A stretch of 64,000 nucleotides of DNA from contig NZ_JACHWM010000004.1 in the NCBI RefSeq assembly GCF_014191355.1, positions 248,001-312,000 of the forward strand. Direction: 5' to 3'. This stretch comes from Methylobacterium sp. R2-1. Its GTDB lineage: Bacteria; Pseudomonadota; Alphaproteobacteria; Rhizobiales; Beijerinckiaceae. The translations under genes were made by a program, and so were the position numbers. The notes below the pieces were generated by a model that was not told the origin of the DNA, ran no database searches, and saw only the letters and a program-made list of their open reading frames with translations. Of this stretch, positions 18,540-28,102 are shown in pieces; the stretch's first letter is position 1, and every line of letters begins with the position of its first letter.

Positions 18540-19730
18540 TTACAGGCCGGCGTACATCCGGCCGGGGTTGAAGATGCCGGCCGGATCGTGCGCGGCCTTG
18601 ATGCCGGCGGTGATCCGCATCAGCGGCTCGGACAGCGGCTCGAAGACGGGCACGGCCGCGCGCAGCGCCTCGGGCGCGCGCACCAGCGTCGCGTGTCCGC
18701 TGCCGGCGGCCTTGACCGCGGCGCGGATCACGGCAGCGCCGGCCTCGTCCGAAGGATCGGTGGCGAGCCAGATCAGGCCGCCGCCCCAATCGTAGAACCA
18801 GCGCGCGGCACGCTCGCCCCCGATCGCCGCGGTGACCGCCGGTCCGCGGGTCGGCGCGGTGGAGATGCGCCAGATCGCGGCCTCGTGCGGCTCGGCAAGC
18901 AGGGTCGCGTCGCGCACGGCGCGCCAGAGCGCGGCGCTCTCCTCGCCCTCGACGACGTGCGGCTCGCCATACCGGCGCAGGAGGCGGCGCAGCTCGCCGA
19001 GGCGATAGCTCACCGACTTCGAAAAGCCCTCGATGCGCAACAGGGTGCGCGGCTCCGGGCCACCGATGCTTGCGGGCAGGTGGGCGGCGCCGGTCAGCTC
19101 GAACGGCGAGCCGAGGGCGGCCGCGAGCGCCTCGACGGCCACCGCGTCGCCGAGACCCGGTAGAACGAGGGTCGCGACCTGCTCCTGCACCGGCAGGACC
19201 TTGAAGGTGACCTCCGTCAGCAGGCCGAGGGTGCCCCAGGAGCCGGCCATCAGCTTCACGAGATCGAGGCCGGTCACGTTCTTCATCACCCGCCCACCGG
19301 ACTTGATCGGCTGGCCGCGGCCGTTGACGAAGCGCACGCCGATCAGGCTGTCGCGGGCCGCGCCCGCATTGATGCGGCGAGGCCCCGAATTGTTGGCCGC
19401 CGCCACGGCGCCGAAGGTCGGCTCGCCGGTCGAGCCGAGGAGCGGGCGGTGATCCATCGGCTCGAACGGCAGCATCTGGCCGCGCCCGGCCAGCAGCGCC
19501 TCGACTTCGGCGACCGGCGTCCCGGCGCGGGCGGCGACCACCATCTCGGCGGGCTCGTAGAGGGTGATGCCGGTGAGCCCGGTCGCGGAAAGCGTCGCCT
19601 CGTCCTGAGGCGGACGGCCGAACGCCGACTTGGTGCCGCCGCCGACGAGCCGCAGCGGTTCCGAGCGGCCGGCAGCCTGCGCGACGATGGCGGCCGCCTC
19701 CTGCTCGTCGGCCGGCGCGTATGAGGTCAT
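18540..19730 (-). CDS. glcE: glycolate oxidase FAD-binding subunit GlcE
   Basis: The FAD-linked oxidase is normally a partner of GlcD and GlcF in oxidising glycolate to glyoxylate. The start at 19730 (MTSYAPADE) has a GGAC/GGA-rich leader. The FAD_binding_4 core shows PLRLVGGGTKSAFGRP, PAEMVVAARAGTPVAEVE and GTFGAVAAANNSGPRR-type segments (here TFGAVAAANNSGPRRIN), followed by SGGRVMKNVTGLDLVKLM. The predicted 396-residue length fits GlcE rather than the about 490-residue GlcD. Neither glcD nor glcF is adjacent, which is unusual since the three are commonly an operon. Confidence 0.9.
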   Translation of the reverse strand: MTSYAPADEQEAAAIVAQAAGRSEPLRLVGGGTKSAFGRPPQDEATLSATGLTGITLYEPAEMVVAARAGTPVAEVEALLAGRGQMLPFEPMDHRPLLGSTGEPTFGAVAAANNSGPRRINAGAARDSLIGVRFVNGRGQPIKSGGRVMKNVTGLDLVKLMAGSWGTLGLLTEVTFKVLPVQEQVATLVLPGLGDAVAVEALAAALGSPFELTGAAHLPASIGGPEPRTLLRIEGFSKSVSYRLGELRRLLRRYGEPHVVEGEESAALWRAVRDATLLAEPHEAAIWRISTAPTRGPAVTAAIGGERAARWFYDWGGGLIWLATDPSDEAGAAVIRAAVKAAGSGHATLVRAPEALRAAVPVFEPLSEPLMRITAGIKAAHDPAGIFNPGRMYAGL

Positions 19731-19828
19731 CGTTTCCGTCCCGTCGGGTTTCTTATGGGCGTTTCGCAAGAACGTCCGGACTCAAACCCCGATTGGACGA
19801 AGCTGGCAAGCGGGCCTTGATGCACGTC

Positions 19829-21289
19829 TCAACGAGCCGGTGCGGGAAGCCGTTTCGGAAAACGCTCTCGCACGACGGTGCGCAGCCCCGCGATATCGAG
19901 GAACCAGACCAGCGCTCCGTAGACCACCAGCCCGGCCGCGACGCAGGCCGGCAGGGCGAGCGCCGGCTCCAGGCCGCGGAACGGCAGCACCGCCAGGATC
20001 ATGGCGAAGCAGGCGCAGGCGGTCAGCGCAAGGTCGCGGCTCGGCAGACGCAGGCGTTCGCCCCCTGTCAGCGCCCGCACGCCGAGCACGACGACCGCCG
20101 CGACGAGACCCAGGGTCTGCGCGACAGCGACCCCTTGCGGTCCCATCAACCGCGGCAGGACGACGAGACCGATGCCGTTGACGGCCAAGCCGACCAGGGC
20201 GGCGGAGACGACCGGACTCGTCCGGCGGCGGATCTGGAAGATGGGATTGAGGGCGAAGTTCATGATCGAGAGGCAGAACAGGCCCGGGATCAAAAGGCCG
20301 GTGTAATCCGCGAACGGCCCGCGGAACGCCTCCGGGACGATCAGTGCCTGCAGGGCCGGTGTCACCGCCCAGTAGCCGGCGGCGCAGGGCAGGAGCAGCG
20401 CCACCACGACGGCGATGTTGCGCGAGACCTGGGTCTCGGCAGCCTCGCGACCGTGGTGCTCCTCCGCCTGCACGGCGATCTGGAACAGCAGCAGGTCGAG
20501 CGCCGCGCCGAGCGTCGAGAAAGCCCGCGAGCCGAGATCCGCGGCGAGCGCGAAGTAGCCGGCCTCGGCAAAGCCCGCGGTCCCGGCGATGGCGGCGCGG
20601 TTGAGGAAGGGCATGATCTGATAGACGGCGTTGGCCGCGATCAAGGGCAGGCCATAGGCCGCGAACAGGCGCAGGGTCGCGCGGACCCGGCCGGAGGGGA
20701 GGGCGGGCGCGTGCCCCAGGAGCCCGTCACCGAGCACCCGACGCATCGGCAGCACCGCCAGGAACTGGCTCAAGCCCCCCGCGATCAGCACCCAAACGGG
20801 CTGCGGAAACAGCCAGGCTGTACCCGCCATCAGCACGAAGGCCAGCGCGTTCTTCCACACCACGAGCCGGAGATAGGCGCCTCCGATGAAGCGGGCGCGG
20901 GCAAGCGCCGCGTGGTAGTCGAACAATCCGATGCCGATCGCCGCGACCATGGTGCCGGCGGTGATCACCAGCCGGCCCTCGGGGGTCGGGTCGATGGCGA
21001 TCCCGAGGCCGGCGCAGAGGGCGGCCGCGGCGAACAATGCCAGTGCGACGGCACCGTAGGCCTGATCGAGTCCCCGGCGGATCCACGGCTCGGCCTCGCG
21101 CACCCGCGCCGAGTAGAACCGCGTCGCCGAGAGACGTAGCCACTCGAAAAGGAGGGTGTTGAGCACGACTGCGCCGGCGGTCGCCAGGGCGAAGCGACCG
21201 AAATCGGCCGGTCCCAGCATCCGGGCGATGGCGATGCCGAGGATGAAGTTCAGCCCGGCATTGAGAACGAAGGCGGCGATGACGGCCAT
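19829..21289 (-). CDS. polysaccharide flippase-like membrane protein (MOP superfamily)
   Basis: A 486-residue protein with about 12-14 hydrophobic helices. The N-terminus (FILGIAIARMLGPADFGRFALATA) is the Wzx/PST signature of lipid-linked oligosaccharide flippases. It likely moves a polyprenyl-linked glycan across the inner membrane, but no glycosyltransferase or polymerase genes flank it, so the substrate cannot be inferred. There is no clear ribosome site at the ATG of 21289. It lies upstream of glcE on the same strand with a 98-base gap. Confidence 0.85.
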   Translation of the reverse strand: MAVIAAFVLNAGLNFILGIAIARMLGPADFGRFALATAGAVVLNTLLFEWLRLSATRFYSARVREAEPWIRRGLDQAYGAVALALFAAAALCAGLGIAIDPTPEGRLVITAGTMVAAIGIGLFDYHAALARARFIGGAYLRLVVWKNALAFVLMAGTAWLFPQPVWVLIAGGLSQFLAVLPMRRVLGDGLLGHAPALPSGRVRATLRLFAAYGLPLIAANAVYQIMPFLNRAAIAGTAGFAEAGYFALAADLGSRAFSTLGAALDLLLFQIAVQAEEHHGREAAETQVSRNIAVVVALLLPCAAGYWAVTPALQALIVPEAFRGPFADYTGLLIPGLFCLSIMNFALNPIFQIRRRTSPVVSAALVGLAVNGIGLVVLPRLMGPQGVAVAQTLGLVAAVVVLGVRALTGGERLRLPSRDLALTACACFAMILAVLPFRGLEPALALPACVAAGLVVYGALVWFLDIAGLRTVVRERFPKRLPAPAR

Positions 21290-21505
21290 GGGACGGGTTG
21301 CGTTGCTCGCTCAGCCTCGAGCCTGGAAGGACGAGCCTCGCAGCTACCCGCCAACAAAGCCTGAATTGTGGGGCAGCCGCGTCACCGCCGTTCCGGTACG
21401 TCTGGGAACCCAGGCTCGCCGCAGCCCGTCGGTGCCAGCGCGCCGGCGCCAGGTTGAGGCCCGAGCCGTGCTATGGAGCCCCGGGGCTCGAAACAGAGGC
21501 TCGCG

Positions 21506-22147
21506 ATGTCTGTCGATCTGCCCTTCGTCACGAAAGTGTTCGCCGCCCTGTTCGCCATCATGAACCCGATCGCGAACGTGCCGGTGTTCCTTTCCCTCAC
21601 CGACGGAGCTTCTGACGCCGTGCGGCGGCGGGTTGCCGTCACGGCCGCCTTCGGGACCACGATCGGTTGCCTCATTTCGATCGTGGGCGGACAGGCCGTC
21701 CTGGATGCTTTCGGGCTCAGCATCGACGACTTCCGTCTGGCGGGCGGGCTCATCGTGCTGACGATCGCGCTCTCCATGCTGCAGGGCTCATCGAGCCGAA
21801 CGCACGGCCGCAGCCCCAAGGAGAAGGAAGACGAGATCGATGCGGCAAGCATCGCCATCTATCCGCTGACGATCCCCCTGCTCGTTGGTCCGGGAACGAT
21901 CGCGACGCTCATCGTCTACGGCCACGCCGCCGAGGCGCAAGCCAAATGGCTGGAACTCGCGATCGGTGTCGGCGCCTTTCTCGTCCTTCTGACGGTCGCG
22001 CTGCTCTCCGCCCCTTGGTTGGGCCGCCACCTGTCCGTAACGGCAACCGCGATCGCACGCCGCCTGATGGGCATGATCCTGGCCGCCGTTGCGATGGAGA
22101 TGATTGTGACGAGCCTGCGGAACCTGTTCCCCGGCCTCAGCCATTGA
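21506..22147 (+). CDS. MarC family (UPF0056) integral membrane protein
   Basis: A 213-residue protein with six predicted helices. [17 protein letters not shown] near the N-terminus and [20 protein letters not shown] in the middle are typical MarC stretches, which form an internal duplication. ATG at 21506 follows AGAGG. Despite the name, MarC proteins have no proven role in multiple antibiotic resistance, and the transported substrate is unknown. The gene is convergent with corA. Confidence 0.88.
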   Translation: MSVDLPFVTKVFAALFAIMNPIANVPVFLSLTDGASDAVRRRVAVTAAFGTTIGCLISIVGGQAVLDAFGLSIDDFRLAGGLIVLTIALSMLQGSSSRTHGRSPKEKEDEIDAASIAIYPLTIPLLVGPGTIATLIVYGHAAEAQAKWLELAIGVGAFLVLLTVALLSAPWLGRHLSVTATAIARRLMGMILAAVAMEMIVTSLRNLFPGLSH

Positions 22148-22190
22148 GCCGCCGGGAGCCCCCGGCACGCCGGCGCTTCTCGACGCGGCG

Positions 22191-23195
22191 TTACAGCCAA
22201 CCCTTCGCCTTGAAGTAGAGCAGCGGCACGATTGCCGAGATCGCGATCAGGGCGAGGCCGTAGGGGTAGCCGTAGACCCATTCGAGTTCGGGCATGTGCT
22301 TGAAGTTCATGCCGTACATCGAGGCGACAAGGGTCGGCGGCACACCGACCACCGACACGACGGTGAGGACGCGGAAGGCGTTGTTCTGCTCGATGTTGAT
22401 GAGCCCGAGCGTGGCATCGAGCAGGAACTGCACGGTTTCGGAGAGACGAGTCTCGAATTCGTCCAGCGAGGCGATATCCCCTGCCAAGGTGTCGAAGCGC
22501 GGCGCATCGCGCTCTTCGAGGATCTGGCCGCACTCGCTCTTGGCGAAGGCGACGATGCGCGCGAGGCCGAGCAGGCTGGCGCGGACCTTCGCCAGCGACT
22601 TGCCATGGCGCCCGACAGAGCGGAGGAGCCGGCGCAGCGCAAGGTCGCGCCGCCTCGGAGCGGTGGCGTCGCCCTTGCGGGCGCCGGGCCGGCCGCCGGC
22701 ATCGAAGTCGAAGATGCGGGTCGAGAGACTGTCAAGGTCGCCCGACATCTCCTCCAGAAGGTCGGCGAGGTTGTCGACCAGCTCCTCGACCACCAGCAGG
22801 AACATCCCCGTGCTGGTGCTGCCGTCGCCGTCCCCCTCGTCCACACGTTTTCTGACGGCCGCGATCGCCCGCATGTCGTGGAAGCGCACCGTGACGAGGT
22901 GATCCGCGCTGAGCAGGAAGCCCAACGGCTTCAGGGTGAAGTCGGAGCGGTCGAACGTCACCATCGGCGTCGAGAGGGACAGGCCGTCGCGGTTGCGGCG
23001 CAGGCGGCTCGACGATTCCACCTCGCTAAGCGCGGCCCGCGAGGGCACGCGGATGCCTGTCTTGCGCTCGACCAGTGCCGCCTCTTCCGCGGTCGGATCG
23101 TTGAGATCGATCCACAACGCGTGATCGGGCAGGTTCGCGCTGCCCTCTGCACCGTCGTGTTGGACGGCGCCGTTTGCCCCATGCAGGCTCATCAT
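22191..23195 (-). CDS. corA: CorA-family magnesium/divalent cation transporter
   Basis: A 334-residue transporter with a large cytoplasmic N-terminal domain and two C-terminal helices. The family signature GMN occurs in [16 protein letters not shown] at the end of the first helix, forming the outer mouth of the pore. The second helix ([22 protein letters not shown]) ends the protein. The N-terminal sequence [16 protein letters not shown] matches the usual CorA opening. The start may be 23195 or the adjacent ATG at 23192; neither has a strong ribosome site. It is divergent from groES, and the groES regulatory region lies 75 bases upstream. Confidence 0.93.
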   Translation of the reverse strand: MMSLHGANGAVQHDGAEGSANLPDHALWIDLNDPTAEEAALVERKTGIRVPSRAALSEVESSSRLRRNRDGLSLSTPMVTFDRSDFTLKPLGFLLSADHLVTVRFHDMRAIAAVRKRVDEGDGDGSTSTGMFLLVVEELVDNLADLLEEMSGDLDSLSTRIFDFDAGGRPGARKGDATAPRRRDLALRRLLRSVGRHGKSLAKVRASLLGLARIVAFAKSECGQILEERDAPRFDTLAGDIASLDEFETRLSETVQFLLDATLGLINIEQNNAFRVLTVVSVVGVPPTLVASMYGMNFKHMPELEWVYGYPYGLALIAISAIVPLLYFKAKGWL

Positions 23196-23270
23196 CGGGA
23201 AGGATCGTCCGTGTCGTCGGGCTGCACGAGAAATTCGTGCAAAAACGCCGCAGCCGCGAGGAAGCTGCGC

Positions 23271-23299
23271 CTTGACTCAAAATCCGCCTGCGCCTATCT
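23271..23299 (+). promoter_or_regulatory. RpoH (sigma-32)-type promoter of groESL
   Basis: CTTGAC (23271-23276), a 17-base spacer and CTATCT (23294-23299), preceded by C to read CCTATCT, agree closely with the alphaproteobacterial heat-shock consensus CTTGAC and CYTATNT. The transcription start would fall near 23306, directly before the CIRCE element. The assignment is from sequence match only. Confidence 0.75.
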
Positions 23300-23310
23300 C
23301 GCAGCCGTCG

Positions 23311-23337
23311 TTAGCACTCACTTGCTTAGAGTGCTAA
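23311..23337 (+). promoter_or_regulatory. CIRCE operator (HrcA binding site) of groESL
   Basis: TTAGCACTC, nine bases, GAGTGCTAA: a perfect CIRCE inverted repeat with canonical 9-9-9 spacing. It is placed at or just after the predicted transcription start, where HrcA repressor would block groESL transcription until heat shock titrates GroEL away from HrcA. Confidence 0.95.
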
Positions 23338-23408
23338 CAAACAGGTGGAGCGCGGTCCATCCGGGCCGCATGAAGACCAACCGCCAATTCGAAGCAAGAG
23401 GGCAGCTC

Positions 23409-23699
23409 ATGAAGTTCCGTCCGCTGCACGACCGCGTCGTCGTCCGTCGCATCGAGAGTGAAGAGAAGACGAAAGGCGGCATCATCATCCCGGATACCGC
23501 CAAGGAGAAGCCGCAAGAGGGTGAGATCGTCGCCGTCGGCCCTGGCGCCCGCGACGAGCAGGGCCGCGTCAACGCCCTCGACGTGAAGGTCGGTGACCGC
23601 GTGCTGTTCGGCAAGTGGTCCGGCACCGAGGTCAAGATCGACGGCCAGGATCTCCTCATCATGAAGGAATCCGACATCATGGGCGTCGTCGTCGCCTAA
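23409..23699 (+). CDS. groES: co-chaperonin GroES
   Basis: The 96-residue cap of the GroEL folding chamber, seven copies per ring. Sequence begins [16 protein letters not shown] and contains the mobile loop [17 protein letters not shown] whose hydrophobic III tripeptide docks on GroEL, and ends [10 protein letters not shown]. The ATG at 23409 follows GAGGG at a suitable distance; a much longer open frame upstream is only the antisense of corA plus leader. groEL follows 84 bases downstream. Regulation by CIRCE and an RpoH-type promoter is visible upstream. Confidence 0.98.
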   Translation: MKFRPLHDRVVVRRIESEEKTKGGIIIPDTAKEKPQEGEIVAVGPGARDEQGRVNALDVKVGDRVLFGKWSGTEVKIDGQDLLIMKESDIMGVVVA

Positions 23700-25424
<1,725 letters not shown>

Positions 25425-25453
25425 GTTCACGCCCATCATCGAGGAACGGAGGA

Positions 25454-25480
25454 GGGGTCGCCGCGAGGCGGCCCCTTTTT
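25454..25480 (+). terminator. intrinsic terminator of groESL
   Basis: Stem GGGGTCGCC and GGCGGCCCC with loop GCGA (one G-U pair), immediately followed by five T residues. It lies 30 bases after the groEL stop. Confidence 0.88.
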
Positions 25481-25643
25481 CGTCGCCAGGACCCGGATGC
25501 GGCCGATGATCGCCGGGGCGGCGCGCGGCTCACCGCAGGAAAACCACCGGGAGTATATCCAATGCAGTGGCCGCGGGCACCGGGTCTCGGCAGCTTCGAC
25601 TCGGCAGCTCTCTGACGTTGTCGGCCTGATTTCCCCGAGCACC

Positions 25644-25922
25644 GTGACGGATCGTATCCCCGCTCCCTCGACGCCGCATGTGCGCATCCGCGAGGAGATG
25701 CTGGGCCTGATGCAGGCGCTGTCGGAGGGGATACGGATTGATCGCCTGATGGCCGATCAGCTCTCACAGATCTCCGATCGCGCCAGGCTCTGCGGTGAGG
25801 GAGAGATGGCCGACGGTCTCCTCGACGTGACCCGCAGGCACCGGGTCGCCGAGCTGGAGGGGCAGGGCCGGCTCGCCGCCCTCGAAGCGCGGTATGCGAT
25901 CCTGTTCCCCGACGAGCCGTAG
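25644..25922 (+). CDS. hypothetical protein, about 92 aa
   Basis: A GTG at 25644 (then TDRIPAPSTPHVRIREEM) is the most plausible start; the open frame extends further upstream but that part (from 25497) is cysteine/arginine-rich and looks like read-through. The body is predicted all-helical (EEMLGLMQALSEGIRIDRLMADQ and following), with heptad-like leucines, so it may be a small helical or coiled-coil protein. No family recognised, weak ribosome site. It lies between the groESL terminator and the convergent lysine-tailed gene. Confidence 0.45.
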   Translation: MTDRIPAPSTPHVRIREEMLGLMQALSEGIRIDRLMADQLSQISDRARLCGEGEMADGLLDVTRRHRVAELEGQGRLAALEARYAILFPDEP

Positions 25923-25955
25923 AACGCATGTCGGACGGCACGTGTCCGGACGGGC

Positions 25956-26489
25956 TCAGCCCTTCTTCTTCTTGCCCTTCCGCTCCTTCTGATCCTTTTC
26001 CTTGCCCTTCTTCTCCCGGCCTTCCTTCGCGGCCGGCGCGTCGTGGTCCTTGCCGTCCCACACCGCGGCGAAGGCGCGGCTGGCCAGCGCCCGCTCCGGC
26101 GGAGCCGCGATGGCACGGGCCTTGGTCGCTGCATCCTCGGCCCGGGTCTCGCCCTTGCCGAACGGCGCGTCACCGGCGGCCAGGGCGGCGAGGCGGTGGC
26201 GATGCCAGCCCGGCGTCGCGCTCTTCAGCGAGGGGTGGTGCGGGTCGAGACGGGTCACGAGTCCCTTCATCTCCGCCTCGGACATCCCGTCCGCGATCAG
26301 GGCAAAGCTCTCGCTGCCGAGAACCTCGCGGATCATGCGCAGTGACGCCACGCGCAGGGTCCGGGCCTTGAGCTGCTTCACGACGAGAGAGCGGGCGACC
26401 TTGGGGATTTCGGTCCGGATGTCGGGAAACGCTTCCGGCGCGGCGGCCATCGCCTGCAACACGGCGTACCCATCGACATCAAGGGCCAT
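25956..26489 (-). CDS. hypothetical protein with lysine-rich C-terminal tail, partner gene of orphan ParA
   Basis: A 177-residue protein whose ATG overlaps the last 11 bases of the upstream ParA-like gene, a strong sign of coupled expression. Residues 1-80 look folded and helical (MALDVDGYAVLQAMAAAPEA, then IPKVARSLVVKQLKARTLR). Residues about 85-150 are alanine-rich and less ordered, and the last 30 residues are almost all Lys, Glu, Gly and Arg (ending RKGKKKKG), typical of a nucleic-acid- or polyphosphate-binding tail. No family recognised. It could be the adaptor or cargo-linking factor for the ParA-type ATPase; this is inferred from overlap alone. Confidence 0.75.
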   Translation of the reverse strand: MALDVDGYAVLQAMAAAPEAFPDIRTEIPKVARSLVVKQLKARTLRVASLRMIREVLGSESFALIADGMSEAEMKGLVTRLDPHHPSLKSATPGWHRHRLAALAAGDAPFGKGETRAEDAATKARAIAAPPERALASRAFAAVWDGKDHDAPAAKEGREKKGKEKDQKERKGKKKKG

Positions 26490-27378
26490 GGAGGAGTTCC
26501 TTCACTTCCGCGACGAGCGGAATCAGCACATTGGAGACGTGGGCGCCATACTTGGCGGAGAAGGTCGGCGGTGCACCATCGGCGGGAACCAGCGCGTCGG
26601 CCAGCGCCGCCGCCTGCGGGATGCGGGTTTGGAGCAGATGGAAGCCGGCATCCTCGGCCCTCGCCTCCGTCTGGAGTCGGGCCAGGGTCCGCTGATGCTG
26701 GCGGACCTGGGCCTGGAAGCGGGTGACGAGAACGTGCGGTGCACTCCTCGGGACGATGTGGCTCGCCTGCCGGCCGGAGCGCCGCCAGATCGTCTCGACG
26801 AAGGCATTGAGACCGTAGGTGGAAAGAAAATCGGGGATGGAAGTGACGAGCACGAGGTCGGCGGCACGCACTGCCACCTCGGTCATGGGTGAAATGCCCG
26901 GCGCGCAATCGAAGAAGATGTAATCGTAGTTTTCGGCCAGAGGCACGAAATCCTCTTGGAAGATCGACCACAGCTTCTCGTCGATGGCGTGCATCGAGAA
27001 TTTCCGCTCGGTCAACTCGTAGAGGATCTCCCGCTCGACGAGCCGCAGGTGCGGGCCGGACGGCAGCAGCGAGAGCGACAGCGGCGCGTTCTTATGGATG
27101 GTCAGGCTGACACCGGGTTGGATCCGAGCGGAGAGGTCCGGCTTGTGGCGGGTGATGAGCTTGAGGGCGAGATAGGCCTCCAAGGTGCGCCCTCGGACGA
27201 TCATCTCGCCGAGCAGCCTGTCACCCGCGAGGCAAACCGACACGCTCGCCTGCGGATCGAGATCGACCACCAGCACCCGCGCTCCGTCCGCGGCCAGCGC
27301 CTCGGCAAGCATGACCACGGTGGTGGTCTTGCCGACCCCGCCCTTCATGTTCGCCACCGCGATCAGCTTGCCGCCCAC
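26479..27378 (-). CDS. ParA/MinD-type ATPase (orphan)
   Basis: A 299-residue P-loop ATPase. The GTG at 27378 is selected because GAGGGG lies about seven bases upstream and because it places the deviant Walker A motif KGGVGKTT at 12-19, right after ANM. DLDPQAS (39-45) supplies the conserved Asp residues, and YDYIFFDCAPG is the Walker B. Deviant Walker A ATPases dimerise on ATP and position plasmids, chromosomes, chemoreceptor arrays, carboxysomes or secretion systems. No parB gene or parS-like repeat is nearby, so this is not the chromosomal parAB locus. The 3' end overlaps the lysine-tailed gene. Confidence 0.88.
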   Translation of the reverse strand: MGGKLIAVANMKGGVGKTTTVVMLAEALAADGARVLVVDLDPQASVSVCLAGDRLLGEMIVRGRTLEAYLALKLITRHKPDLSARIQPGVSLTIHKNAPLSLSLLPSGPHLRLVEREILYELTERKFSMHAIDEKLWSIFQEDFVPLAENYDYIFFDCAPGISPMTEVAVRAADLVLVTSIPDFLSTYGLNAFVETIWRRSGRQASHIVPRSAPHVLVTRFQAQVRQHQRTLARLQTEARAEDAGFHLLQTRIPQAAALADALVPADGAPPTFSAKYGAHVSNVLIPLVAEVKELLHGP

Positions 27379-27684
27379 CGATATCCCCTCAGAAACGAAC
27401 GCCGCGTCGAACCTGCTCCGCCCGCAAGTCGAGCTGCTTGAAGGCACTCTAGCGCATCGAGCGTTGCCGGTGTCCGACGACACCTTTCGGTAGAATGCTG
27501 ACTGTCATTCTGTCGCTTGCCGATCGACGCTGGATCTCCAGCGCCGATCCGTGACCGTCGCGGAATGAAACGCCTTCGTGATCGCCAGCACGGGCGGACT
27601 ACGGCGCCGATAATCCTATTTTGCGAAGCGCCAACGACAGCCGCCACTCCGGCGGGTCGCGCTCCCGATCCGAGGTTCTTCGCT
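27379..27684. other. divergent intergenic region ParA / MAPEG
   Basis: About 306 bases separating divergent genes. It should contain both promoters. I see no clear consensus boxes, dyad of note, RNA gene or coding frame with a ribosome site. Confidence 0.55.
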
Positions 27685-28083
27685 GTGATTTTTCCGACCA
27701 CCACGGCCTTCTATGCCGCGATCCTGGGCCTGATCTATGCTGGGCTGTCCGGCTGGGTGATCGGCGGCCGTCTCACCGGCAATGTCCTGTTCGGAGATGG
27801 CGGGCAGGATGTCCTCCAGCGCCGCATCCGCACGCACGGCAACTTCCAGGAATACGTGCCGCTGACCCTGCTGCTGCTCGCGCTCTACGAGGCGGGCGGC
27901 GGCTCCCATGCCTGGGTCCAGGGCCTGCTGATCGTGCTGGTGATCGCACGCATCCTCCACCCGATCGGAATGTTCGCGCCGACAAACTCGCCGCGCCAGT
28001 TCGCTTGCCGCGGCGGCGGCATCGTCGCGACGCTCGCCGTGATGACGGTTGCCGCGCTCCTGCTGCTTCTGCGCGCTGGTTGA
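27685..28083 (+). CDS. MAPEG family membrane protein
   Basis: A GTG at 27685 preceded by GAGG gives a 132-residue four-helix membrane protein. The MAPEG core RRIRTHGNFQEYVPLTLLLL is intact, including the Arg/Asn/Glu residues that bind glutathione in eukaryotic members, followed by ARILHPIGM. The bacterial YecN-like group may have glutathione-transferase or peroxidase activity. The longer frame from 27517 is unlikely because its N-terminal part is not membrane-like. Convergent with the cyclase gene, 19 bases apart. Confidence 0.88.
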   Translation: MIFPTTTAFYAAILGLIYAGLSGWVIGGRLTGNVLFGDGGQDVLQRRIRTHGNFQEYVPLTLLLLALYEAGGGSHAWVQGLLIVLVIARILHPIGMFAPTNSPRQFACRGGGIVATLAVMTVAALLLLLRAG

Positions 28084-28102
28084 CCAGTCGGCTAACTCGA
28101 TC

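Noticed and set aside
22296-23408. Long plus-strand frame running through antisense of corA into groES
   Set aside because: Only the last 96 codons match a protein (GroES), which has its own ribosome site; the upstream part is antisense to corA and the regulatory region.
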